Shown in pieces: positions 46,765-58,099 of a stretch of 64,000 bases of DNA. The stretch's first letter is position 1, and each line of letters opens with the position of its first letter. Position numbers and translations under genes: made by a program. Below the pieces are notes generated by a model, which saw nothing but the letters and a program-made list of their open reading frames with translations, made no database searches and had not been told where the DNA came from. Source of the DNA: Allium sativum. Lineage: Eukaryota > Streptophyta > Magnoliopsida > Asparagales > Amaryllidaceae. The DNA is taken from NCBI GenBank assembly GCA_030737875.1, contig CM060915.1:358109863-358173862 (forward strand), written 5' to 3'.

Positions 46765-46955
46765 CACCGATTCGAGACTGTCTAGTCCGAGCCTCAGGAA
46801 CAGCCGCAACTGCCCCATGGATCGTCAGGGCCGGTCCACCGATGTGGATTATTATGCCTGAACACTACGTTTCCCCGCCCTTTGGGGCGTAAGCCTGGCC
46901 CGTCAGCCGACCAGAAGCATCGGCCGAAACCGATATCACGAGGCGCCTCGCTTTT
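46765..46955. other. Cluster of GC-rich hairpins in element C
   Basis: Within about 190 bp: GACT-GTCT-AGTC (46776-46787), TCCAC-CGAT-GTGGA (46835-46848), CCCC/GGGG around 46873-46887, ATCGG/CCGAT (46919-46934) and the palindrome CGAGGCGCCTCG (46939-46950). The reading frames across it look like by-products of composition. Confidence 0.5.
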
Positions 46956-47959
46956 CAGCAAGTAATAATAAGTAACATCCACATGAGTCAAACTCGTCAG
47001 CCAGTTCAAGCACTGACGCCACTCATAACTAGAAAGAAACGTAGGTCCTCCCTGATGTCCGTCTCCCGTTTTTGATTCATACCGGGTGTGATACTCGCGA
47101 ATCAACGTTACACAAAGCTACGCCACAAAGGCCGTGCTTCGATCATCAACCACAAGACTTTGCTTTTCAACAGAAGCCTTGATCATTTGCCTCTTAGCAT
47201 GCCACACAGGCAATTCACTCCATGCGATTGATATCCATCAATATATAACCCCTGAGCTCGTACGTCTCAGAGAAGGGCGTTAAGCAAGAGAATAAATTCT
47301 CCGCCGCCAAACAGATATATATTTAATAGAGATCAATCACACGGACTAAAATCCAATGTCAGACACACAGTCCATTTACAAGTCCGTTCTGGGTCTGAAC
47401 AAAACCGGAGGCACCTAGTACCTCGCATATCCATCGATCTCCAAGTACGTCTGGACGATCACAAACTGTTTCCATCTTCTTGGGTGTACAGCCCAATCAA
47501 GATCATCAGTAATCACCCAAACGACGTGAAGACTTCCGGTCTTCGACCACCGTCTTCATCTTCGACTTATCGTCGTATCAGTTATTCAGAATGGGATAAA
47601 CCCGGTCTTTCCGAATAACTCGCGTATATTTAAATAAGTGTTACACAAACACAACATACGCCTCATTCCAATTCATCAGTCACTAACCGTAAATTAATCA
47701 AGAGAATAATTCCCCAAATATTAACCCCGAAGGCCGAAACCAACATCAGATCAATATCCAGAAAACCATTCTGCTTAGCTAACCGACAGTTAGTTTCTGA
47801 TTTCACATTCATAGGGAAAGGTTCCCATTAATTTTATCCAAGATAAATTTCTTGAATTTATTCTTTAATCTATTTTTGAATGTCAATTCAAACTAGTCGG
47901 GATTAGCGAACCTTACCGAAGTAATCATTTGTTTTAATTTCCCAATCCCAACCTATTCA

Positions 47960-48410
47960 TCCCATGAAGTAAAACTGGTTATACTTCATATCTAACACCA
48001 CGGTGTTATCGGTAAATTCAATTACCATTTCACGTTCAAATCTAATTAAAGATTTAACTATCGCCTGGAGTAAAACTGGTGATACTCCATTCTCGATCAT
48101 TTCAATCTAATTAAAGATTCATTAAAACTATACTTAGTTTTAATCGTTAACTGGGTTAAAGAATCAGTGTCATTTAAAACACGGTTCACGATAAACCCAA
48201 AATCACATTCCATTAATTATCGGGTTAAAGAACGAGTGTTATTTAAAACACTGTTCACGATAAACCCAAAAATCAATATCGATTCAATTCCAATTAAATA
48301 TTATTTAATTGGTACACTTCGTTAAATCTAAACAAAAAGATTTAATCTTTTCTCAACTGGGTTCAAGAACAGTGTTAGTGAAGACACCATTCACGACAAA
48401 CCCAAATCAC
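47960..48410. other. Hairpin chain in element C
   Basis: Two hairpins with the same loop AAACTGGT(T/G)A have different matched stems: ATGAAGTA/TACTTCAT (47964-47989) and TGGAGTA/TACTCCA (48066-48089). AACACC-AC-GGTGTT lies at 47994-48007. Then three related blocks each run from GGGTT to AACCC (48153-48198, 48222-48267, 48359-48403) around an inner GTGT/ACAC-type pair. CAATTAAAT-ATT-ATTTAATTG lies near 48290. Confidence 0.6.
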
Positions 48411-49496
48411 ATTTGATATTCAATACAAGGCTCTGAATAGAAAATATACCGGCTTATATTCAATATCAAATTCTACGACTAACAAATATCGCATTGGAAA
48501 TAACGATATATATATATATCTTTCAAATTTCCATAACAACATTTGTATAATCACGAAATCCAACATCGAAATATTCCGAAGACAATTTCGATTCAAATCC
48601 ACTCCAATGCAATCATTGGATATTCTGGTTATTTTTAAAACCCTTTTTAAATTCAATTTATTTATTTAAAAATAAATAGAATTATATTTCTAGTTCAAAA
48701 CTAGTTCATTTCGATAAAAATCTATTTTTATCTTTTCAAATATGGAGTTTTTCATCCCAAATCTTCACAAATCATTTCTTATGATTTTACACAAATTATT
48801 ACTATTTTTAATAATTTTATCAAGGCCCGTACAGTCGATTTCCATCAATGGCCATCGAACTGCACTTACAACGACCTTTTTCAAATTTGATTTGGACATA
48901 ATTCCAAATCCAACCGTTAGATTTCAAATTTCTAATATTCGTTAGAAAGCTCTTTTCGATACGAACCCAACGGTTCCGGTTTTAGGAGAATCCGACGGTC
49001 GGATCTCCCGTAATGTCCGTTTGAAATAAATGGTCGAAATTCGCGAACTGCCGCGGCGCGGCGCGTTCTATTCAGGCCATTATATTATATATATAATATA
49101 TATAATATATATTTCGTCGATTTCTATTTAAAACGAATTATGTAAATAGTTTTAAAATTCGTTTCAAAAGCAACTTCAACTTCCATTTCAATTCAAATCA
49201 AAATTGAATCCTTCTTTATAAATTCGTTTTAAAATTCATTTCTATTCAATTCAAATTTCAATTCAATTTGAATTCGTTTCAATTCGCTTTCAATTCAATT
49301 CATTTCGAAATCGTTTTCAATTCAATTCATTTCGAAATCGTTTTCAATTCATTTCGAAATCGATAAAATCGATATAAATATCGTTCACATCAAAATGGCG
49401 TCAATCTAATCAACACGGCTTCATAAATTTCTATTTTCAAATATTCTATTTCAAATATTTCTTTTTCAAAATAGTTGTTATTATCAAAATATTTCG

Positions 49497-49755
49497 TTCA
49501 ACACATGACCAATCTCAATGAATGAGTACTGTCAACACATGAACCTTTATTTTATATTGATAAAGATGTAAATTTTATAACTAAAATATTTGGTTCAACA
49601 CATGACCAATCTCAATGAATGAGTACTGTCAACACATGAACCTTTATTTTATATTGATAAAGAGGTAAATTTTATAACTAAAATATTTGGTTCAACACAT
49701 GACCAATCTCAATGAATGAGTACTGTCAACACATGAACCTTTATTTTATAATATT
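49497..49755. repeat. 97-bp tandem repeat in element C
   Basis: TTCAACACATGACC starts at 49497, 49594 and 49691, giving a period of exactly 97 bp and about 2.6 copies that are nearly identical, which suggests recent duplication. Confidence 0.85.
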
Positions 49756-50726
49756 CTTTATTTTTCAAATTGGAATGAGGCCCAATCAATTACCATATAA
49801 AGTTAATTATATGGATTTTCATACAACACATGTATATAATAGCATGGAAAAATAATCAACCATCAACCAAAGTGCACTACACTGTATAAGCATCAAATAT
49901 AGATATCTAACGCTTAAAACAGCCTGTCAATCAACCGATCGACATATTTAATAAATCAGGATGAGTGAACTTCAAATTTCATCCCAACACCCGTGTGGGG
50001 TTTCAAACAATCAAACACATATTTTGTTTGTGCTGTTGGGCGATGTGTAAAATTTATCGACCCAATCAATGTCCTTCAAATAGGTGTACATAAACAAACC
50101 GTCTGGTTTGTAAATGAATATTTATTTTATTTACTTTCACTATATTCATATTCACGTTAAAAAATTATATTTTTAACGATAAAACATTTTATTCCAACAT
50201 ATGAATTTCTATTATTCATTTACACAAATAAAATGATATTTTTATTTTCTAACATATTTTAGAAAATTTCGGCGGCATAACAGCACGATACTAGAAACGG
50301 GACGAGGCCTAGCCTTATCCCCGGTCTAGTGAAGGCCCACGCCATTCACACATCAATCAAATCAATTAGTTATGCAAACCACAAAATTTGGAGTAAGAGT
50401 CTAACCTAGCCTTACTCCTTCGCCTTATAACGGCGCACGTCTAATCCTAACCAATTTATCGATTCGATTTTTCACACCACAAACCACATTCAAACCAATA
50501 CCGCAATCAATCCCCAAACAACCAAACAAACAAGTCCATGGTCTGTGGACGATTGTGTCGGGTGCTACTAAGCACCGTCTGCATCCTAGTATATATATAT
50601 AACTAGAAAATGAAATTGAAAGGTGAGAAATTCTCCCTTATAGCTATCCTAGCTCCACGGCACTTCTATTGTAGAGATCTTCGTCGTTCCCGCCTTTTTG
50701 TCACCTTCGTTGTCCGCTTTCACTAC

Positions 50727-51905
50727 ATATGTAAAAATCGAATTTTTACTTCGCTATTCCATATATAAAAATCGAATTTTTACTTCAAAGTTCAATATAT
50801 AAAAATCGAATTTCTATTTCAAAGTTCAATATATAAAAATCGAATTTCTATTTCAAAGTTCAATATATAAAAATCGAATTTCTATTTCAAAGTTCAATAT
50901 ATAAAAATCGAATTTCTATTTCAAAGTTCAATATATAAAAATCGAATTTCTATTTCAAAGTTCAATATATAAAAATCGAATTTCTATTTCAAAGTTCAAT
51001 ATATAAAAATCGAATTTCTATTTCAAAGTTCAATATATAAAAATCGAATTTCTATTTCAAAGTTCAATATATAAAAATCAAATTTTTATTTCGAAGTTCA
51101 ATAGATAAAAATCGAATTTCTATTTCAAAGTTCAATATATAAAAATCGAATTTCTATTTCAAAGTTCAATATATAAAAATCGAATTTCTATTTCAAAGTT
51201 CAATATATAAAAATCGAATTTCTATTTCAAAGTTCAATATATAAAAATCGAATTTCTATTTCAAAGTTCAATATATAAAAATCGAATTTCTATTTCAAAG
51301 TTCAATATATAAAAATCGAATTTTTATTTCAAAGTTCAATATATAAAAATCGAATTTCTATTTCAAAGTTCAATATATAAAAATCGAATTTTTATTTCGA
51401 AGTTCAATATATAAAAATCGAATTTCTATTTCAAAGTTCAATATATAAAAATCGAATTTCTATTTCAAAGTTCAATATATAAAAATCGAATTTCTATTTC
51501 AAAGTTCAATATATAAAAATCGAATTTCTATTTCAAAGTTCAATATATAAAAATCGAATTTTTATTTCGAAGTTCAATATATAAAAATCGAATTTCTATT
51601 TCAAAGTTCAATATATAAAAATCGAATTTCTATTTCAAAGTTCAATATATAAAAATCGAATTTCTATTTCAAAGTTCAGTATATAAAAATCGAATTTTTA
51701 TTTCGAAGTTCAATATATAAAAATCATATTTTTACTTTGCTATTCAATATATAAAAATCGAATATTTACTTTTCTATTCAATATATAAAAATTGAATATT
51801 TTCTTTGCTATTCAATATATAAAAATCGAATATTTACTTTGCTATTCAATATATAAAAATCGAATATTTACTTTGCTATTCAATATATAAAAATCGAATA
51901 TTTTT
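50727..51905. repeat. 34-bp satellite array in element C
   Basis: About 34 copies of a 34-bp unit (ATATATAAAAATCGAATTTC followed by TATTTCAAAGTTCA). Central copies are almost identical. Copies at both edges are a variant with TTTACTTTGCTATT or TTTTTACTTCGCTATT in place of TTTCTATTTCAAAGTT. It is AT-rich and has no spacers or other CRISPR-like features. Confidence 0.92.
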
Positions 51906-52139
51906 ACTAAACAAAAACCAGTTCTTTAAATCACTCTATATATATTATAAAAAATTGCATTTTTCATATGTTAAAACTGCATCTATATATGCTAAAACTA
52001 CATTTATGCATTTATATAAACCAAACCCTCACCTTCTTCCTTAATTGATCATCCTGTAACACACTGTACCTTTGAAACCCATAGCTGACGTGATTTTCTG
52101 AAAACCCAAAACCTAGGTTTGCAATTTGCTAGCGAATCG

Positions 52140-52400
52140 AAGCACTAGACGTCCATCAGGTGGTACCATGACCTCGGCCTTCGCGAGCTTGACCTCCGGC
52201 GCCCCTCTTTGCTGAACTCGATCAGCTTCCTCGCGCCAGAAATAGGAGAGGACGGCGGCGGTCTTCTGTGGTCTGATGGGTGTGGGGCTCGTGACTTATA
52301 GGAGGGGAGAAGGTGCAATAGGAGGAGGGTCCTCGTGGAGTGGTGGCGCGGCAATCATCGGAGGCGGCTGACGCGGATTAGGGCTCGATCGCCTTCTCTT
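52140..52400 (-). other. GC-rich island in element C
   Basis: In element sense it reads like a gene leader: GCCCTAATCCGCG, CCTCCGATGATTGCC, CCGCCGCCGTCCTCTCC. It lies about 1.0-1.2 kb from the LTR start. Islands at a comparable place occur in B, D and E but do not look homologous in sequence. It may be the transcribed start region of the LTR or captured sequence. No protein is recognised. Confidence 0.45.
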
Positions 52401-53379
52401 TTTTTTTCTTTTTTTAATCTGAAATGATTTTGAAAATAAGGGGGGGCCTAAGCGGGTTAACGGGGAGAGGCTTCCTTTTTTTTTTTATTTAATTAATTAA
52501 TTTTCAAAAAGCTGACTTTTACATACGACCTCGAAACGAGGCCCACCGCCTGTCGTCCATAGCATTTTACCCCCATTCCGAACACAATGGGATATGCATC
52601 GTAAGCTGATTCGAACGTTACAATCCGTTTTCGTTAGATTTACATTTAAATCACTATATTGAATTTTAAACGTACATTTCAAATTACCGGGGTCACATAC
52701 TAACTAGAAAAATTCCAGAAAAATATTTTCTAGCTTCGTATTGACGATACGGTCCTAACAAAACTAGTTTCGTCGAATTCTGAGACCGTTTGAAAAATGG
52801 CCATTTTCCAGTCGATTAAAATCAACTGAAACTGGTCAAACGCGTTTTCCTTTGCCACGCTCACATATTGATTCGAAAAATTATGAAATTTGAAACCTAG
52901 CAATAACTTGACACTGCGGATCCAACAAAACTGGTTTCGTCGAAATCCGAGGTCATTTGCAAAATGTCCATTTTTAAGGGCCTGAATTCCATAGCGACTA
53001 TTCAGAATTTTCAACTGGACATATCTTTTGATTCCCGCTATGAAACTTTGATTTTTCGGATTTGTTGGAAAGATATTATCAATTAGATCCTATCATTTTT
53101 GGTTTCACTAAAATCCGGATTGTTTTGCACCCGGTACATTCAATTGAAGTTTGAAATCGAATTATCGAACTACCGCGCCATTTTCAATTCTATTTATAAT
53201 TATATATAAATATTTATATTCTAACGACGACGTATATAAATATATACGACGAATTCAATTCTAAATAAATTTCTCGTCGATGTTATTTAAAATAATCTAT
53301 TTTAAATATTCAAAATTTGCTAAAATTGCCAAAATAAAAATTTCAAACTGGCTCGCATTTTACGGGTTGTTACAAAACC

Positions 53380-53800
53380 GAATTGAAGAAAAACCCTAGA
53401 TCCCCTTTTCTTCCTCCGTAACACGAGATAACCGACTTCGCAACTACCCCTTCGACCTCCTCAATGATTCGCCATCAACCCTAAACCCCCACAGACCACC
53501 AGTTCGGCCATCGCCAGCCAACCCCCGAGCCTTCACGACGAGCGATCTCGAATTAAGCTAAATTTCTCCTTTTTACTCGTTTTAAATTAGCTGTAATATT
53601 TTGTTTGTTTAATTTGGGTTAGATCTATATTTCGATTCATGTGATTTCAGAACCATGGGGCTCGTATTGGGTTAGATCTATAGTTCGACCATCAGATTGT
53701 CTGATTTCAGATATGATTTCGTATTGGGTGTGATACGAATTAAGCTTTGCACTGCTACGGTATGTCTATTTTGCTTTTTTCGATGGGTTCTTTGCTTGTT
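53380..53800 (+). other. Gene-like sequence right of element C
   Basis: It continues the leader-like block at 45853-45953, with AACCCTAGATCC, CTTCCTCCG, then a T-rich intron-like stretch with repeated GGGTTAGATCTATA. It could be a captured 5' UTR, first exon and intron of a host gene. No protein is identified. Confidence 0.4.
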
Positions 53801-54039
53801 GAGTGGATTTTGGAATTGGTTTATTGAGTTATCGAGGAATTTGAGGAACTGTTAGTTGGTTGTTGGTTTTGAGGAAGTTTCGAAGGGTTTGTTGTGGTTC
53901 TATGGTTTTGCAGCCTTGTGGTTCTATGGTTTTGCTGCTTGGGATTATTGTGATCTGTTCTTGCAAGTTTTATTTTGGTTTGTCTGTGCATTTTGTGTTC
54001 TAATTCTAGGCACAAGAGGCTATTTTGCTTATAAACTTG

Positions 54040-54606
54040 ATGAATATGCAAAAAAGCTTTGCTGCGGCATAGCTATGCAGTGATTGCACTGCAAAGCTTT
54101 GCCTAAGCTTGCAAAGCTTTGCCTAAGCTTTGCATTGCAAAGCTTTGCACTGCTATTTGCAGTGCAAAGCTTTGCTGTGCAAAAGCTTTGCCAAAGCTTT
54201 GCTGCGGCAAAGCTTTGCACTGCTATTTGCAGTGCAAAGCTTTGCTATGTAAAAGCTTTGCCAAAGCTTTGCTGCGGCAAAGCTTTGCAGTGCAAAGCTA
54301 TGCAGTGATTGCACTGCATAGCTTTGCCGCGGCAAAGCTTTGCAGTGCATAGCTTTGCCGCGGCAATGCTTTGCAGTGCAAAGCTTGCCGCGGCAAAGCT
54401 TTGCACTGCTATTTACAGTGCAAAGCTTTGCTGCGGCAAAGCTTTGCTGCCGCAAAGCTTTGCTATGCAAAGCTTTGCTGCAGCAAATCTTTGCACTGCA
54501 AGTAGCAGTGCAAAGCTTTGCCGCAACAAGCTTTGCACTGCAAAGCTTTGCCGCGGCAAAGTGATTGCACTGCATAGCTTTGCCACGGCAAAGCTTTTCA
54601 GTGCAT
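54040..54606. repeat. Palindromic minisatellite of GCAAAGCTTTGC
   Basis: The 12-bp palindrome GCAAAGCTTTGC (centred on AAGCTT) recurs dozens of times, joined by linkers that are themselves palindromic: CGCG, or ACTGC-TATTT-GCAGT. Almost any segment can pair with any other. Several frames on both strands are open because the repeat lacks stops. Confidence 0.9.
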
Positions 54607-54790
54607 TGTATATAACAAAATGAATCATCCAACGTTACATGCATTGTATATAATGGTCAGGTTATTTACGTATATAATGGTTTGAATGCATTGTATTAGC
54701 TGTTTATTTTGTGCACTCACATTTTTCCAATTTTTGTTACATGCATAAATCTATACTGCAGCACTAACAGTTTGATAATTTCTTTCTTAG

Positions 54791-54860
54791 GAACGGATAT
54801 TAAGGAGAAAAAGGAGCACAAGGAGATTAACAGGAGCAGAAGAAAGTTAGAACTGTTATA
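54791..54860 (+). other. Possible terminal exon in the CACTA element
   Basis: A pyrimidine tract and TTTCTTAG acceptor-like site are followed by a purine-rich stretch (GGAGAAAAAGGAGCAC...) ending in a stop, then AT-rich 3' UTR-like sequence. It might be the last exon of the captured or native transcript that starts near 45860. Confidence 0.25.
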
Positions 54861-55083
54861 AAGTCTTTGTATCTTCAGTTTTGTCAATGTATTATGTAAA
54901 AAAAATGATGAGTTTGAAATTAATAATATATTGTTTTGGTTCATGGTTTAAGTTTGTTTGATATTTTCAGTTTTGTAGATAATATGTTCTGCAATGAATT
55001 CTTTTATTAGTAATATGTATATAATTTGTGGATATATTACAATTGTAAAATATAAAAATTGTAATAAAATGTAAAAATTAAAA

Positions 55084-55296
55084 CAACAACGGTGCATAAC
55101 TGTTGTAATAAACTTATTACAACGGTGGAAAAAAGTTGTAAAATATACATATTACAACGGTCTTGCAACAGTGCAGAAAAGTTGTAAAAGATATTAGGCT
55201 ATTACAACTTCTTAAGACACGACGGTTTGCCCACCGTTGTAAAAACCCTATTACAACGGTGTTCCACCGTTGTAATAGGGTCATTTTGTTGTAGTG
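55084..55296. repeat. Right subterminal repeats and terminal repeat of the CACTA element
   Basis: There are several degenerate ACAACGGTG and CACCGTTGTAA motifs in both orientations, ending in TCATTTTGTTGTAGTG at 55296, the inverted partner of 44703. Confidence 0.85.
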
Positions 55297-56026
55297 CGGC
55301 GATTTAAGCAAAGATTTCAATACTTAGTTTAGGAACTACATTTCCGATCCCACAAATCATATGCTCGACGAAGGATCGAAACATTTGGCGTTTAGACCAA
55401 AAAAAGAAGTTAAAACGTATCCAATATTTTTTGTTGATGGATATAAATTCAACACCGAAAAATACGATTTCGAAAAATTAACAAACAATACGGGTATGTT
55501 TGTTAAAGGAAGTGAAGATCCTAGTAATCATATAAATGATTTTTATGGTATGTTAACTCAAATTTTGCAATTTAGATATTTTACAAGACCCGCAGAGGAT
55601 GTTTATTTGTTTAGATGCAACTAATTCAGCAATATTTCAGGTTCTGGTATTAACGTGCATCCAAATTATAATCTTATAAAAATTAAACATACCTTGCGTT
55701 ATTAAAAGTAAGACCCTTTTGTACAAGCCAAACAAGCCCTACAAGCTTTTTATACCCCTTATCCATCTCTACAAAAGGATAAAGCAGATTGGTCTGCGGT
55801 TTTTAAAATCAAGGCAAGATTTACGTTCGATGGAAAGAATATTCCTGGTGAACAAACATATCAAGCAGATCTAGAGGAAAATATTGTAATAGCAATTGCA
55901 GACAATCAAACTGATTTTGGACCTTTAAACGATGAGAAAAATGTATTAGTCGAAGCATTTGAGAGTGTAGGGGAAAAGGACATAAAACACGAAACCGAGC
56001 CTAAATCAGAAAATGACGACGACTGA
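55297..56026 (+). pseudogene. CACTA transposase C-terminal part (DUF4216)
   Basis: From the insertion point the frame gives GDLSKDFNT, a TAG where Trp is expected, then FRNYISDPTNHMLDEGSKHL. The open segment 55361-55624 holds VKTYPIFFVDGYKFNTEKYD, then NDFYGMLTQILQF and VYLFRCN, the DUF4216 hallmark of plant CACTA transposases. After a stop, other frames give INVHPNYNLIKIKHTLRY and YTPYPSLQKDKADWSAVFKI. The last segment runs to KSENDDD and TGA at about 56026, the expected C-terminus. Confidence 0.8.
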
Positions 56027-56239
56027 GTAATATCTGATAACTTTCATAGTTATTCACACTACAGTTACCAATGTTCAATATTGCATTTATCCAAGTTATG
56101 CAATTTTGACGACAACAAGTGTATAATCACACACACAACACATAACATGACATATGTGTAGCATGTATAACTTTTTTAAACAGTTCATCATATGATAATT
56201 ATTATGAATTGTACATGTATCTACGTGGCAGGTATATTA

Positions 56240-56555
56240 TGTCTGACTCTGGCTCTCGACGACATAGTTATTCCCACCAGGACGGTGAGAGTAGTGGCAG
56301 ACCACTAGCTCGTCCAGTTGTTTATTTGAAGCCTAAGGCTGACCATACGTAAGTATCAAAATTAGCAGCATAGCAATTTAATTTTTTGTATATGATCTAT
56401 CTATAATTGTCTAAAGTTCTAATTTATATTTAACGCAATGGGTTTGAGTTAGAGCCATTTCAGATGGCTCTGGACATTTCTAAGGACGCGTATATGGCTA
56501 GAATGAGCGATTTTTAGCCTAAGTGGAGCAGGATCCACAACATCGTGTGAGAATT
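56240..56555 (+). pseudogene. Putative second CACTA gene, first exons, cut by element D
   Basis: MSDSGSRRHSYSHQDGESSG continues to RPVVYLKPKADH, with a GTAAGT donor-like site at about 56349. After an AT-rich intron a segment ELEPFQMALDISKDAYMARM follows from about 56447 and ends in TAG. It lies just downstream of the transposase, where CACTA elements carry an accessory gene. The assignment is by position only; I do not recognise the protein. Element D truncates it at 56556. Confidence 0.35.
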
Positions 56556-58099
56556 TGTAACATCCCAGATTTTTACCATTTATTTAAACATTTAAAAATG
56601 GTTTTAAATGTCGATTTGGAATAAAATAACTTGAATTTGATTATTTTGAATGTTATATTAATATAAAAAATAAAATAATAAATTTATTCTAAAATATTTG
56701 GGACTATATTGGATTTGCAGTTTTATATGAATTGGCAGCATCAAAGAATTTAATTCAGTTTATAGTTGAATTATATTAATGTATCGTTTATTAAACGACG
56801 TTTAAACATATAGTTTAAATTTTAATTATAAAACGAGCTGCAGCGGCACAATAGTTCGCAATATTAAGTTTTGAACTTCAATTGATTGTACATTATCCAA
56901 TTTAAGTCGGATTCCTTTGAAACAAGAAACGTCCAAATCTATTGGATAATAATTTTCTAATGGAAGAGAAAAATCAAGATTTTATCTTGTATATTTTTTT
57001 TATGTCCAAATCAAATTTTAAAATAGTCACTATAGAATCATTTATAAAATATAATGATTATTTAAATTAAATAAATAGATTTTTAATAAATTACATATCG
57101 ATTTAACCTGTAATATAATCAAAATGGTTTCTAAACGGTTACACATGCTATTGGGGCATAATGGAAGTTAACCGAGTTTCAAAATATTAGTTTAATGTGA
57201 CAGAAGAGGAATTTTATATTAATTTAGTCAAGTTAAACATAGCTAATTTGAAAAAGTCATGGATTTCAATGAAATTAGTTCTATAAAATCCGTAGTGATT
57301 AATTATTGTATGATTTCCAATTTTGTAGTGATTGGAATTTGTATGGAATCGTGTGGATCGTATATGACATATGTTAATCGTGCGTTAAATAATAAAGGTC
57401 GTTTCCATTAAAATCTTCATGCCGGAAAACTAAGATATTAAGGAGAGGTGTTAAAATCTTTGAATAACTGTTTCAAAATCTTTAATAAAATTGTTTATAT
57501 CTCTGAAAGTCCATTCAAAATCTCATGCAATATCCTTATAAAATCATAGAACAACTCAACACTTTGGTTTTGAATCTTATCCTAATCTTATATTTGAATG
57601 TTTAAACAATGCAGTTCCAAATAAGGAAAAAAAACCTTTACAAATCTGTGCGTAAAATCTAAGATAAGATTTTTGTAAATCTTGAAAACTGAATATGGGT
57701 GCAGCATATCTTTGAAAATTTGATATGTTTAGTCTTTGAATTAAACATTTCAGCTTGGCTCTTTTATAGAAAAGGGATGAAAAAGAAAATATCTTTAATC
57801 TTTTCACATCCTTCAATCAGAAGAATGGGCAGACAAGGTCGGCCAAGAAGAAAAAATAAAACTTGCCTGTACTTTTACCAATAGGTCCATTGTATGTGAA
57901 AGCAACATCCTCCCTTAAAATCACTTTTGTTCCCCCTTTATTTCGAAGACCCAGATACATATATACTTAACAACCAACAGTCTGAAAATTCGTGTCTACC
58001 TCCTCATGCAACTCTCAAACCGTTCATTGATTTCAAATCTCAACAACTACAAAAGGCTTCAATGCAATGAGATATTCAATTACAACGGCCATGATTAGA

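Larger units (their letters stand above)
45954..53374 (-). mobile_element. Long-LTR element C, 7.4 kb
   Basis: It is flanked by AAACC (45949-45953 and 53375-53379). In element sense it begins TGTAACAACCCG and ends TTTTCACA. Its first few hundred bases resemble those of B, D and E (GCGGTAGTTCG, then an A/T-rich track with TTCAATTGAATGTAC). No coding region is visible. A related block recurs internally at 48800-49060, so it may be a long solo LTR or a rearranged non-coding element. It holds a 34-bp satellite, 97-bp repeats, hairpin chains and a GC-rich island. Confidence 0.7.
44703..55296. mobile_element. Non-autonomous CACTA transposon, carrying element C
   Basis: The left end CACTACAACAAAAAC and right end GTTTTGTTGTAGTG-type sequence (complement CACTACAACAAAATG) are terminal inverted repeats of a CACTA element. 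Subterminal repeats with TTACAACGGTG occur at both sides (44735-44940 and 55084-55290). Removing element C leaves about 3.2 kb without a transposase. The flanks share only CG, so the duplication is 2 bp or a mutated 3 bp. The insertion splits the host transposase codons. The interior holds gene-like 5' sequence around element C and a palindromic minisatellite. Confidence 0.85.
31315..56555 (+). mobile_element. Host CACTA (En/Spm) transposon, interrupted
   Basis: Four separated segments encode successive parts of one CACTA transposase on the plus strand: 32053-32394, 43644-44410, 44411-44702 and 55297-56026. Each gap is an insertion bounded by a target-site duplication, or (at about 44410) a deletion of the catalytic core. 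Neither terminal CACTA repeat of this element is in the window: the left side is covered by the TR-GAG-1 chain and the right by element D. The stretch 31315-32007 is AT-rich with no clear gene. Confidence 0.75.

Noticed and set aside
46794..47105. 103-codon minus-strand ORF in element C
   Set aside because: It covers the hairpin cluster; no domain, and GC-rich sequence makes chance ORFs likely.
50727..51905. CRISPR-like array
   Set aside because: Units are contiguous 34-bp repeats without unique spacers, in a plant transposon; it is a satellite.
54084..54644. Long open frames on both strands rich in KLCTAKLC or QSFAAAKL
   Set aside because: They come from translating the GCAAAGCTTTGC palindromic repeat, which lacks stops in several frames on both strands; there is no domain and no coding signal.
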